Shown piece after piece: positions 42,404 to 52,308 of a stretch of 64,000 nucleotides of DNA. The notes under the pieces are model-generated. The model worked only from the letters and a program-made list of their open reading frames with translations. It was not told the DNA's origin and searched no databases. The translations under genes were made by a program, and so were the position numbers. This stretch comes from Gari tellinella (taxonomy: Eukaryota; Mollusca; Bivalvia; Cardiida; Psammobiidae): positions 37,444,356 to 37,508,355 of the forward strand of contig OV277870.1 of assembly GCA_922989275.2 (NCBI GenBank), read 5' to 3'. Position 1 is the first letter of the stretch, and each line of letters starts with the position of its first letter.

Positions 42404-42737
42404 CTGCACTGTTTTGCAGTGCAATAATGTTTCCTTTCTCATGACACGACTCGTACATTTTCTCAGTAAATACATTGAGCCGTGCCATGACAAAACCTGC
42501 CTTATTGCATTGCAAACAGTGCAGATCAAAGCCAGCCGTCACGTCAAACACGCGGCGGCTGGTTTTATCTTCTCTGCTTTGCACCCACAATCACCTAAAG
42601 CATTGTATTTAGCAGTATTATCTGTGGTATTTGGCCGTGTAGTCCAAACTCAAATCCAGTGCCTGAGATGACAACGTTGTTTGGCCTGTACAATGTTGCA
42701 ATGCAATAAGGCAGGTTTTGTCATGGCATGGCTATTA
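42404..42737. repeat. inverted-repeat MITE with extra arm
   Basis: GAGCCGTGCCATGACAAAAC, CTGCCTTATTGCATTGCAA at 42478-42516 pairs with TTGCAATGCAATAAGGCAGG, TTTTGTCATGGCATGGCT at 42693-42731. A third, diverged arm at 42404-42470 faces the first. Inside, an A-like hairpin: GCAGATCAAAGCCAGCCG and CGGCTGGTTTTATC. Confidence 0.7.
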
Positions 42738-42932
42738 TACTATTATGGTTGAACGTTGAAAATTATCACATCAGTAGGACAATAACTTATCTCTGATCAT
42801 TAACTAAATACTAATAAGTATTTATTCCTATGTATCACACGAATACATTGAAATGCTAAGATCTGAATTTATTTAGAATTAGATCTCAATCTATTGACAT
42901 TTCAGACGTAATCGCATTTCACCGAGATGGTG

Positions 42933-43183
42933 TTAACTCTTTGAACCCTAGTCCCGCATATAGGCGTGCTTTTCAAACAGTGTACATGTGAATAGTACAC
43001 ATGTCCTATACAAACAGTGAAGACCCAGATCAGAGGGATCCGAAAGGAGCCCTCTGATCAGGGTCTTCACTGTTTGTCATAATGCCAAAAATGGACAAAA
43101 ACAACCCTTAAAAGCCAGAAATGGACTAGACTTAAATCTAAACTTGAATTGTCCATTTAAAGTTTCAGGGAGGAAAGAGTTAT
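42933..43183 (+). repeat. C-family TTAA element
   Basis: TTAACTCTTTGAACCCTAGT to GGGAGGAAAGAGTTA. Hairpin about 43013-43077 with GATCCGAAAGGAGCCC (one mismatched pair). Nearly identical to 18713-18963. Confidence 0.85.
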
Positions 43184-43360
43184 TAATATATACGCACGGA
43201 ATGTTTCTTATTTTGTATTACGTGTATCGTATACCATTTCGTTTTGTGTTTGCTGAAAAAAGGTTGTTCATTTAAACAAAGCATTGATTTATACATTCCG
43301 AAACAAAACACATACTAACAGTGTGTACCTGATCAGATGCCGAGTCTGAATCCAATATCT

Positions 43361-43609
43361 TTAACCCATTACCCTGTAAATACCTCTTTTTACCCCTTTT
43401 ATTCATTTCTGAACAGAAGTAATTAGTTCCAATGTATACAGTCAAGAATAATGTTAAGAAATATTTTCTATATCCTAGCAGATGGTAGCATAAAGCAGAC
43501 TGAAAGTAAAGCAGAATGCGCATTAAGGCGCATTCTGCTTTACTTTCAACCTGCTTTAAGTGGTCACAAATCTTCAAAATTAGAAACCGGTTATGGGGTA
43601 ATGGGTTAA
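43361..43609 (+). repeat. B-family TTAA element
   Basis: TTAACCCATTACCCTGTAAA to TTATGGGGTAATGGGTTAA. Hairpin 43489-43560, GAATGCGCATTAAGGCGCATTC centre. Confidence 0.85.
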
Positions 43610-44455
43610 AGACGCATGTTAGTTCATTGCTCAGTTAACTCCATAAGAGTAAACTCTACCATGTTCAGTTGTTTTTAATTAATTTGTCTTTTCAAAGCTA
43701 ATACGTACTCTCGTAATTGCCAATGAACACGTTATCCGTATTATGAAACGCGTCCTTGTTCCATTGATCTCAGTGATCTCAGAAAACCCCGATAATAAAA
43801 CCCAGTTTAACTTGAAACGTACCTGGGCGACCTGTGTATATGTTCTCCTTTAATGAAATAGCTAAAACATTATCTGATATCAAAGTTGTTGGGTACATTG
43901 ATGGCATAATGCTGTCACCTTTTATTCTGCTAGTATCGTTTTAAGGTGTAAGACTTTGCGTCTGTATTGCTTTGCTTTTTGCCAGTATTTTCTCTAGGGC
44001 AACTTGTTCTTATCGAATGACAACGGTCATATGGCGCCGATAGGCCGTCGATCAAAATGGTATGAACATTATATTTATATAAAACGGTATCAGTGAGTTT
44101 TAAAAACTAAGAAACACGTGTAATTGATATATGACGTTCAGTGGTGACACGGACGATCATGACTTGAATAACATGAACTACACAATCATTTCAACGAAAT
44201 AAACGTATATGCAAAACCTATGAAGTGCGATCTCAAAAGGTTAGTGTTCAAAATGTGGGCAATATACTTTTAAAAAATAAACCAACACACATACAACAAC
44301 TTTATTACTGAATCCATAAAAGATGTTCTAAAACCTCAGTATTATATAAACAATACTCTAGACTCTACACTATCTTTACAAAAAGGTACAGTCATGGATC
44401 TATTGCAGCATAAAAAGGCAAAAATCTATCCAAAAAACAATTCCTACATTATACG
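43610..44455. other. no recognised feature
   Basis: AT-rich DNA with no frame or repeat that I can support. Confidence 0.4.
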
Positions 44456-44608
44456 AGTTTTTAGTTTTGAAGGCAGTTGGGCAGAATGCTTTACTTTCAG
44501 CCTGCGTTAAGGTGTCGTCATCTAGAATATAGAAATATTTCTCACGATACATATTCATGTATTTCAAAAAGGGGCGTAAAAAGGGGTATTTATTGGGTAG
44601 TGGGTTAA
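44456..44608 (-). repeat. B-family half element
   Basis: TTTTGAAGGCAGTTGGGCAG, AATGCTTTACTTTCAGCCTG and a right end GGGTAGTGGGTTAA. One hairpin arm is missing. Confidence 0.6.
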
Positions 44609-44609
44609 A

Positions 44610-45819
44610 ATCCCGCTTATAAAAACGTGTATAGAAGACCAATAAAACAAAAAACACAATCAATTAGCAGTAGCCTCTTTTAAATTAATTAATATAATAA
44701 ACGTTCTGATATTATTTATTTTCTATTACTGTTATAATTTTGTTTTATTTTCAATATTTTTATCATCGTTATAATCATCATTATTATATGCATGACCATT
44801 TTTAAGATAATAAGCAACAGTTCCCTCCAAAGTATACCGATATAATATTCTTTAGCACATGGCTTGGAGCTCTCGGCCAATCATATGCCTCAAAAACCTG
44901 CGAATATATCGTTTATTGAACAAAACCATGAAATAACTAACACACTATTCACTTATTCCATGCTTCCGTCATATCAAGGCAATTTGACGTCACAACCCTA
45001 GCAATCCTCTGAGCAAGCCACCGCGAAAACCTTTTGCCTGCACTGTAGGCTTAACGATAAATAATCGGAATAAACACCAGATCAAGGATTTAAACTAAAG
45101 CAATACGGTAATTCCACAGTATCTATAATAGATCTAGATCTACCCCATTCCTCTGGACCTAGATATATGCATTGTTTCAGCTGTAGGTGTAAAAAACCGG
45201 GATATGCATGTCTTATATAAGTTTTTTGTAACGTGCGATGGGTCAGCTATAATGAATTTTCCTCTAGGCTACTTTGCCTCTTGATTAAGAATAAAACAAA
45301 ATATGTTGGGATATTCCCACACAGCTACTTTGCTGTACAATGATTTAAACAAAAGTATTAATTATAGATGGCTGAGCAACGTATGTACTAATGATGGACT
45401 GTCTATGAGATGAGTGATCTTTGGGTGGCGGATTATTGTAGATGGGTGATCCACATATAACACTCTGCTTTATGAGCGTGGTCCCGTGAGTTATTTTGTC
45501 ACAATTTCATTCAACTGAGGAACGACTCTGTGGCAAAATGTCTGGAAACCAGCTAATGGCAACTCTGAGCTCCAACAGATGTTACTCTGTCGACTTACAG
45601 AAACAGACTGCATTGGCTTTACTAAACAGCTGAGATCAGAGGGGAACTGCAAAAGCTTGATGACGTCATATTATGTACAGTGATACCTAAACTTTAAAGG
45701 CCATTAATAATGAATTGTGCTTACATGTAGATCTTCAATAAGCCTTATTTATGTTGGTGTTGAAGCATGCATAATGTCTCAAACTACACAATGAGATAAC
45801 CTTTCAATTTAAGTAAAAT
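44610..45819. other. no recognised feature
   Basis: This 1.2-kb stretch has low-complexity ATTATT runs near 44690-44790 and no arms matching other families. It is one of the longest clean stretches in the window. Confidence 0.45.
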
Positions 45820-45864
45820 ATTACAAATAAATCTCGAAAAAAGTTCATCAGGATAGTAATACAC

Positions 45865-46051
45865 TCAATTTATGAAGTTCTTGTGACTTATCCAAATAGT
45901 TTTTACCTTTGTGACAGTTTCGGTTCTCCATTGGAGCACCTTCATCAGACTGTGACATCCGCGGGAACGTGACGTCACAGGGCGGGTTTACTACTGGACT
46001 GGTTCACAGTAGTAAACAAAGGCCTGTAAATAGGGCTGATCTGGTAGCCCC
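45865..46051 (-). repeat. left inverted arm of Penelope-like element
   Basis: Reverse complement of 47462-47648 with no mismatch found. It abuts RT coding sequence: the frame resumes at once with LRPIVDYTSS, so the arm replaced the missing 5' part of the element. Confidence 0.92.
45901..45961 (-). ncRNA. hammerhead-like ribozyme motif, left arm
   Basis: Minus-strand CTGATGA at 45942-45948 and GAAA at 45918-45921 in the same layout as the right-arm copy. Confidence 0.55.
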
Positions 46052-47538
46052 TCCGTCCTATAGTGGATTACACAAGCTCCATAGGGTATAGTTCTTCACG
46101 ACTATTAGCAGACATTTTGGGACCATTAGTCGGCCAAACTGATCAACATGTTAAAAACTCTAAAGACTTCAGTGAACACATGTCGGGAGTAATGATTCAG
46201 GACAATGAAATGTTTAATTCACATGATGTGGTCTCATTATTCACAAACACCCCGATAGACAGATCAATGGAGATTATTCGCAACAGATTAGAACAAGATA
46301 AAACACTGAAGAAACGGACAAAATTGACAGTGAAAGACATTATGGAATTACTAGGTTTCATCCTCACCACTACATATTTTCAGTTCCGAGAGCAGGTTTT
46401 CCAACAAAAGTTTGGTACAGCGATGGGATCCCCTGTCTCCCCATTAGTAGCCAACCTTTTCATGGAGTGGCTGGAACAAGAAGCGATTGCAACATCTCCG
46501 ATCACATGTGCGCCCAATTTCTGGAAGAGATATGTCGATAATATCCTAGAAATCATCAAAAAAGGACAAGTGGTTAATCTAACTGAGCATCTGAATCAAG
46601 TTGATACCACAGGAAGCATCAAATTCACACATGAGGAAGAGAGTGAGGGCAGAATTCCTTTCTTGGACACTCTCATAGTCAGAAAAGAGGACGGTTCAGT
46701 GAAATTGTTAGTGTACCGTAAGCCAACACATACGGACCTGTACCTACAATTTGATTCTCACCACCCACTTGCTCATAAACTCAGTGTAGTGAGAACACTG
46801 GTAGACAGGTGTTTCTCTATAGTGACAGAAAAGAAGGACAAAGAAAAGGAAATAGAGCACATACGTACAGCCCTGAAAGGATGTGGGTATCCACAGTGGA
46901 CAATTACGAAAGCAGTCGAGCATTCAGAGACAAAGAAGAAAGAAAGGAAGGGGAAGGGTAATAGAAAGAAAGAGACTGAAAGAAAATCAAAGGGAATGGT
47001 TGTCATTCCATACGTGAAACAGGTATCAGAGGCTCTTGCCAGGATATTCAAGAGACACAATATCAGTGTAGCCATGAGACCATTCAGCACTTTACGTAGG
47101 AACTTAGTTCATCCAAAGGACAAGACCAAGACAGAAGATGTGTGTGGTTGTGTATACCGCATCCCCTGTAAGAACTGCGAAGAGGTCTACATAGGGGAAA
47201 CAGGCAGAAAGCTCGGCAAGAGATTAGGAGAGCATAAGAAGGACTCCAACCACACACCCCAAGTCTACACACGCGCAGAAAGAAAAGCGTCACTAACTAC
47301 TGAACACTCGAGCGCAGTGACAAACCATGTAGCGCGTCAAAACCATGTGATAGACTGGGAGGGGGTCAAAATAATGGACAGGGAAGACAACTCATACCTT
47401 AGAAAGCTAAGAGAATCACTACACATAGCGGGGGAGCCAAAGGTGATGAACAGGGACGAGGGGGGCTACCAGATCAGCCCTATTTACAGGCCTTTGTTTA
47501 CTACTGTGAACCAGTCCAGTAGTAAACCCGCCCTGTGA
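46048..47538 (+). CDS. Penelope-like RT with GIY-YIG endonuclease, 5'-truncated
   Basis: The frame is open from 46048 (PLRPIVDYTSSIG); the first usable start-like codon is GTG at 46063, giving 491 residues, but the true start is lost. Counting from 46063: reverse-transcriptase motif A HDVVSLFTNTP at 54-64, with Asp55 as the catalytic candidate; motif B FGTAMGSPVSPLVANLFME at 117-135; motif C RYVDN at 156-160; then PFLDTLIV at 199-206 and YRKPTHTD at 218-225. A lysine-rich linker (285-311) leads to a GIY-YIG nuclease: CGCVYRIPC at 361-369, VYIGETGRKLGKRLGEH at 375-391, and Glu451 in LRESLHI. CxC...CxxC cysteines around 361-372 are typical of Penelope proteins. The reverse transcriptase copies the element RNA and the nuclease nicks the target. 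Motif C normally reads YVDD, so the second Asp is Asn here. Fingers motifs before RPIV are missing; the copy is probably inactive. The stop lies inside the right arm. Confidence 0.93.
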   Translation, partial: PLRPIVDYTSSIGYSSSRLLADILGPLVGQTDQHVKNSKDFSEHMSGVMIQDNEMFNSHDVVSLFTNTPIDRSMEIIRNRLEQDKTLKKRTKLTVKDIMELLGFILTTTYFQFREQVFQQKFGTAMGSPVSPLVANLFMEWLEQEAIATSPITCAPNFWKRYVDNILEIIKKGQVVNLTEHLNQVDTTGSIKFTHEEESEGRIPFLDTLIVRKEDGSVKLLVYRKPTHTDLYLQFDSHHPLAHKLSVVRTLVDRCFSIVTEKKDKEKEIEHIRTALKGCGYPQWTITKAVEHSETKKKERKGKGNRKKETERKSKGMVVIPYVKQVSEALARIFKRHNISVAMRPFSTLRRNLVHPKDKTKTEDVCGCVYRIPCKNCEEVYIGETGRKLGKRLGEHKKDSNHTPQVYTRAERKASLTTEHSSAVTNHVARQNHVIDWEGVKIMDREDNSYLRKLRESLHIAGEPKVMNRDEGGYQISPIYRPLFTTVNQSSSKPAL

Positions 47539-47648
47539 CGTCACGTTCCCGCGGATGTCACAGTCTGATGAAGGTGCTCCAATGGAGAACCGAAACTGTC
47601 ACAAAGGTAAAAACTATTTGGATAAGTCACAAGAACTTCATAAATTGA
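47462..47648 (+). repeat. right inverted arm (element 3' end)
   Basis: It contains the last 25 codons, the stop at 47536-47538 and the 3' UTR with a hammerhead-like motif. Exact inverse of 45865-46051. Confidence 0.92.
47552..47612 (+). ncRNA. hammerhead-like ribozyme motif, right arm
   Basis: CTGATGA at 47565-47571, stem II AGGTGCTCCAATGGAGAACC (GGT/ACC and CTCC/GGAG pair), GAAA at 47592-47595 and GTC at 47598-47600 as possible cleavage triplet. Stem I may pair GT before the core with AC after GTC plus an outer helix across an internal loop. Stem III is minimal (AC/GT), as described for hammerheads in Penelope-like ends, which may act as dimers. Confidence 0.6.
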
Positions 47649-47743
47649 TTACAAATAAAATGTCTTTTATGTCTAAAACAAAAAACAGAAACGAAGGGTC
47701 TTCTTGTTTTCATCGAGCCCAAGCCAGTGCTAAATAGGTTAGA

Positions 47744-47835
47744 CCATGGTTGCGCGCGAATAAACGACATAGTTCTCGGGGGCTACGCCCCCTCGAACTA
47801 TACCGTTTATTCGCGCGCAACCATGGTCTAACCTA
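47744..47835. repeat. 92-bp near-perfect palindrome (K)
   Basis: ATAGGTTAGACCATGGTTGC, GCGCGAATAAACG, TAGTTC around GGGGGCTACGCCCCC, then the complement. One of the cleanest palindromes in the window; no other copy here. Confidence 0.85.
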
Positions 47836-48649
47836 TATTTATTGAAGAGTATTGCAATACACTCTTGTATGACGTCTCCGGGCTAATACAATGTGTGGCA
47901 GTTTAACAAATTCGTATTGACTGTAAAACCGAAGGTATCGAAGGCAAATCGCGAGAATTTTAATCAATGTGATTGTTTTAATTCCCCATTTCCCATCATA
48001 TAAGTATTTCTTCAGAGTCAATAGCGGAGAAACTAATTATTGTATAATCATTACGATATAGTTTAATATTGTTTGTTTTCATTACATTTGGTTAGCTGTG
48101 ATTGGCTATACTTTTTGTTTCATAACTCCATGAAAATAATAAAATTCAGGCCACGCCTTGTCAGGACTAATTTCCCTTAGTCCAACTGCTCTTCACAAGC
48201 GCTGCATGAAGCAGGATGCCACATGACGTCATTGACGTCGACGTTACTACATAACAACGACGCGTTTTGGCGGAAAATATATATGGCGGAGGGACTACAA
48301 CCTACGTTTTAAAAGCGTTAAAAAAAGAACATTCGCCTTAGATTCTCTATTTAACTACTTTCTTAAATTCAGAAGTGATATGAAATTATATGGAATAATT
48401 CCGAATTACAATAAATATTCGAATTATTCCTTAAAAACAAGTCATAACAATACCCGTATGCTCTCTAACGAACATCCGTCTGATGAAAGACTTTGCTAAT
48501 TATGCTCTATAGTAATCTCATATACTGACTCACATTACATATGCAAAGAAGTCAACTATTTATTGACAATTTAAAAGCCGGAGTGTGCGAAATGTATCGT
48601 CGATTTACCCCTATCCTTCTCACACTTCTTATAATTTAATAAACAGTTT
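47836..48649. other. no recognised feature
   Basis: The interval after the K palindrome has no supported gene or repeat. Confidence 0.4.
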
Positions 48650-48980
48650 CCCGCTGAGTTGATGAATGACAAGATACGAGCGTATAACGACTCTTAGTAT
48701 TTTCGCCGATCACAGACGGTGGCTGCCTCAATCAGGATGTTTTAACATATGAATACTTCTGTCTTTGATGTTAATTTTGATTTATTCAAAGTTTTGAGAC
48801 CACCTTAGTGGTAATCTACCGTGTTTATTGAAAACTAATACAAATGTATATCGGTTCAGCATACAAATGCTTTCTTAGAATCCCTGGTGAATACTTATAT
48901 GAGTTGAAGTTTATCCTAAATAGGTTTCAAAACGTGAGTCCATTCATTGTATGCCTAAATATTTATCAAATATAAAGTAT
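48650..48980 (+). repeat. P-family repeat, copy 3
   Basis: TTGATGAATGACAAGATACG, TGTCTTTGATGTTAATTTTG, TAGAATCCCTGGTGAATACT, GTTGAAGTTTATCCTAAATA and GAGTCCATTCATTGTA. Same order as copies 1 and 2. Confidence 0.65.
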
Positions 48981-49130
48981 CTTAACATTTTGTAAGAAGT
49001 CTGATAAATAAATATTTAGTACTAATCGGTATTATGTACCGCTGTTCGAGTCCAAAAAGATGAATATGTCAAGAAAACATGAGCTTGCTTAAGTGTAGTG
49101 CATGTCGTAAACAGAATTTAATTTGACTTA

Positions 49131-49670
49131 TAACATAACCTACGGTGACGATTTCTGAATAACACTAATTGTTTATTTATGGTATATAACTAGTGGTTTA
49201 ACAATGCAAATGAGTTTCTCTTACTAAAATGTGTATACCTACGCGCTGTCAAAATTTGTAAAAAAAAAAAATAAAAATAGAACGTCAAACGACATTCAGT
49301 CTGTCGGCGATCGAGTGGCTATAGATGGGAAGAGACAGGGTATGTTTGCTCCCTAGATTTTTTCTAAATAAATCGGAATTAACTTTGGAACAACTTTTTG
49401 CATGTTTACTACCTTGAGTGGTCCATTCACGCGTCATCCATTGACTTATAAGGAAGCTAATAAGCTCAAAACAAGCATCAACATTGTAAAAATAACATTG
49501 GCAGGTTATCTTATAAATAGAATCTAAAATGAGTGTTCATAATTTATTTGATTTATTAAACTCGTCTTTTAGAAAACGACAAAAAAACTCGGCACGCCTC
49601 GTTTTTATCGTTTTCTAAAAGACTCGTTTTATAAATCAAATAAATCATGAACACTCATGTAAGATCCTAT
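49131..49670 (+). repeat. T-family repeat, copy 2, with hairpin
   Basis: GATCGAGTGGCTATAGATGG, TTGCTCCCTAGATTTTTTCT, CACGCGTCATCCATTGACTT, AAGGAAGCTAATAAGCTC match copy 1. Hairpin 49528-49656: GAGTGTTCATAATTTATTTG, CTTTTAGAAAACGA and complement. Confidence 0.75.
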
Positions 49671-49784
49671 TTATAGTACACATTAATGTAGATTATCGCC
49701 AAAGACTTAAAAGTGTAAACTATATGAGAACTCATGTCAGATTCTCTAATGATTTTAATTTCTTTCTTACATTCAGTGGTGATA

Positions 49785-50107
49785 CAGCGCTCCCTCTCTA
49801 CAACAACAACCAATGGGAGACACTGAGTGTGTGCGTTGTACGGAGGGAGTCGTTATAGAGAGGGAAAATTGGTTTACATTTTCAAACAGCTTGAATCCAG
49901 ATCAGACGCCGCGTTACGCGGGGTCTGATCCGGATTCAAGCTGTTTGACACTCATCATTTTGACAAAAATAGCAGACGACAATTTTAAGAAGACGATATT
50001 ACAGCAGTCAAAGCGTTAGACATAATTGTCCTGTTAGGGACCTTCGAAAAACGTCGTAATAAGGAGGGAATCGTTGTTGGGAGGGCCGTTGTAGAGAGGG
50101 AACACTG
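49785..50107 (+). repeat. E-family MITE with A hairpin
   Basis: CAGCGCTCCCTCTCTACAAC to GTTGTAGAGAGGGAACACTG, TA at both sides. Hairpin 49883-49947 with CTTGAATCCAGATCAGACGC arms around CGCGTTACGCG. AAATAGCAGACGACAATTTT as in the A family. Confidence 0.85.
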
Positions 50108-50423
50108 TATTACTTTTTTCGCAGTTTCACTAAACAGTGTGACCAGGTTCTATTTATACATCAATGAATAAAGAAACATAATTGATATATTCCTCCGCAT
50201 ATATATATATAATTTATTTACCGCTAGTTTTGTAGTAACCTCATCGCCAATGACGTCATTTGGCGTCCTAGTTCTTGCAGCGCTTGTGGACAACGGTTGG
50301 GCTAAGAGAAAGTAGTTTCAACAAGGCATGGGCTAATTTTGTTTTGTTATGGGGTTACGAAAATAAATTCAGCCAATCACAGCTTACCAAAAGTCATGAA
50401 AACAAACAATATTAAATTACATT

Positions 50424-50583
50424 TGTACACATTCATGAATAATGTGACATAAGGAATATTTTCTAAACTCTATAATATGGTAACTTAAAGCAGGCTAAAG
50501 GCATAGCATAATATGCCCGACGGCTTATTCTCCTTTACTTTCAAACTACTTAAAGTGATCACCCATCTTCAATACTAGAAACT
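50424..50583 (+). repeat. decayed B-family element
   Basis: AACTTAAAGCAGGCTAAAGG, TCCTTTACTTTCAAACTACT and GATCACCCATCTTCAATACT. Hairpin decayed, no TTAA ends. Bases 50110-50423 have no clear feature. Confidence 0.55.
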
Positions 50584-50654
50584 TTTTCTGTCAACAATCG
50601 GCACAAGGAATGCATTTCTATTTGTTCCAGAAAGATTAATACCTATAAATAAAT

Positions 50655-50826
50655 ACGAAAGACTCAAGCAGGAAACGTAACACAAACAATACACCCACCT
50701 CTCAAGCAGAACACATACACACAGTCATACCACAACAAACACACACACACACACACGCAATACCATTCCTTCATCTACACACTAAATAGAAAACAACACG
50801 CAAGACAAACATAAAGCAAAGTGAAT
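50655..50826 (+). repeat. AC-rich repeat, second copy
   Basis: GACTCAAGCAGGAAACGTAA, CAATACACCCACCTCTCAAG, (AC)n at 50738-50757 and CACGCAAGACAAACATAAAG as at 6205-6405, here without LINE coding sequence alongside. Confidence 0.65.
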
Positions 50827-50945
50827 ATAGGAGCTCGCCTTGGTACGGTCAGTAGCAATCAATAACCAACTATAAATTAATTAATTATTAACAACCACTG
50901 GGGGGTTAAACCTGGGTTTAGGGGCGCCCAATCTCACTCTTATCT
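50820..50945. repeat. small inverted-end segment
   Basis: GTGAATATAGGAG and CTCCTATATTCAC bracket 126 bp containing TTAATTAATTATTAA and a GGGGGGTTAAACC stretch. Could be a MITE; no sibling here. 50946-51320 shows nothing else. Confidence 0.35.
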
Positions 50946-51323
50946 CCTATATTCACCTATAAAGACGAACAGGGTACATAAAATATAAACCCTGTTCCAC
51001 AACCTCACAATCAAAAATACCGCCAGCACAGTAAGTAAATACATGTAAAACATCTAACAAAATTCTATGACACGATCATAAGCCCGATGTAAAGAGCAAA
51101 TGTATTGAAGCAGATCAGACGCTTGGAAAATCGGTTCAAATTGCTTGTCATGAGTTTAACTAAATCGCCATTGTTGCAATTAAAAAATCTATTTTTACCT
51201 TGTATTGCATCCTGTTTGAATAATATTCGCTTCACTCATTGGTCCCTCAATACTTAAGTGAACAGTTTCTAGTTAATTTCGGCCCTTTTCATAATATTTT
51301 GTAATATAGCAAATGTATTAGTG

Positions 51324-51420
51324 CAACCCTTATCAGGGTCTACAGTGTTTGCGTATGCTAAGTATATTCTTCAGATGTGCACTGTTTGTAAAGTGCGAGT
51401 ATACTGTTTTCCATGGTTTA
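51324..51420 (-). repeat. C-family remnant
   Basis: AACCCTTATCAGGGTCTACA, GTGTTTGCGTATGC and GTGCACTGTTTGTAAAGTGC are the C hairpin arm and its outer flank. Confidence 0.5.
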
Positions 51421-51615
51421 ACCCTTTCCCACATAGCATGTATCTAGTACTGAATATAGGTGTCTACTTAAAGCCTGCTTTAAGCTATCATCTGCTAGAA
51501 TATAGAAAATATTTTGTATGATACATATTTGTGACTGTATAAATTGGAACTATTTTCTTCAGTGAAGGAATAAACTTAATGCGCTAAAAGGCGCTTCTAT
51601 GGGGGAAAGGTTTAA
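51418..51615 (-). repeat. B element with collapsed hairpin
   Basis: TTAACCCTTTCCCACATAGC to GGGGGAAAGGTTTAA, TTAA at both ends. In place of the 70-bp hairpin only CTTAAAGCCTGCTTTAAG remains, i.e. the outer stem tips with the palindrome removed. Confidence 0.8.
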
Positions 51616-51659
51616 CGGGTAAAACGTTAAACAACAGCGTGATCCCATTCGTAACAGAC

Positions 51660-51900
51660 GTTTCTTGCTTGTTCTCTCACAATGAAATGTTCCAGTCTAA
51701 GAACGTGCATTGCATATAACTGTTTATGATACGGCAGTCTTACAAAGTTAGTAGAAACCACATCAAGTACAGACACACCATCAATCATCAAACAGGTCAT
51801 TACTATCCTATCCACTTTATAACACACCATCGCGATAGATGCTTGCTCCATATAACTAGACATTGTTTTTCTTTTACGCAAACAAGATGTGAAAGATGTA
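51660..51900 (+). repeat. Z-family repeat, copy 2
   Basis: AAGTACAGACACACCATCAA, GGTCATTACTATCCTATCC, CACCATCGCGATAGATGCTT, CAAGATGTGAAAGATGTA, cut at the final TA by D3. Compare 29575-29800. Confidence 0.6.
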
Positions 51901-52267
51901 CAGTGAAACCCCTCTAAACCGGACATGTGTGGGGACAAAAAAAGTGTCCGGTTTAGAGGGGTTTCCGGTTTAGAGGGGTTTTGACTTGTATCTAGTATGG
52001 AAGATAGCTGACAACTTAAAACAGGTTGAAAGTAAAGCAGAATGCGCCTTAAGGCGCATTCTGCTTTACTTTCAACCTGCTTAAAGCTTTCATCTGCAAG
52101 AATGTACAAACTATTTTCTTCAGTGTAAGAATAAGCCAAGGACGTAAAAAAGCGTATTTATGGTGTATAGGTTAAACTAAAGAAGATTTGGAACGGGGAC
52201 TAAAGCTTTTGTCCGGTTTAGAGAGACTTCCGGTATTAAGAGGTTCCGGTTTAGAGGGGTTTCAATG
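51901..52267 (-). repeat. D-B composite, third copy
   Basis: CAGTGAAACCCCTCTAAACC to CCGGTTTAGAGGGGTTTCAATG between TA pairs. Nested B (about 51982-52175) with hairpin 52013-52086, GAATGCGCCTTAAGGCGCATTC centre, at the same relative point as in D1 and D2. Confidence 0.8.
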
Positions 52268-52308
52268 TACTTTTGATGCAATAATACAGTGATGCTAAGT
52301 ATGACTAA

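Larger units (their letters stand above)
45832..47647 (+). mobile_element. Penelope-like element, 5'-truncated, inverted-repeat form
   Basis: Two 187-bp arms (45865-46051 and 47462-47648) are exact reverse complements by eye. Between them lies a truncated RT/GIY-YIG frame on +. ATTACAAATAAA occurs just outside on both sides (45820-45831, 47648-47659) and is a likely 12-bp target duplication; 33 extra bases separate the left copy from the left arm. Penelope-like elements are known for inverted end copies, extra bases and variable duplications. The lack of differences between the arms indicates a recent origin. Confidence 0.85.

Noticed and set aside
46773..47293. Minus-strand frames opposite the Penelope-like gene
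   Set aside because: Antisense shadows of the RT/GIY-YIG frame.
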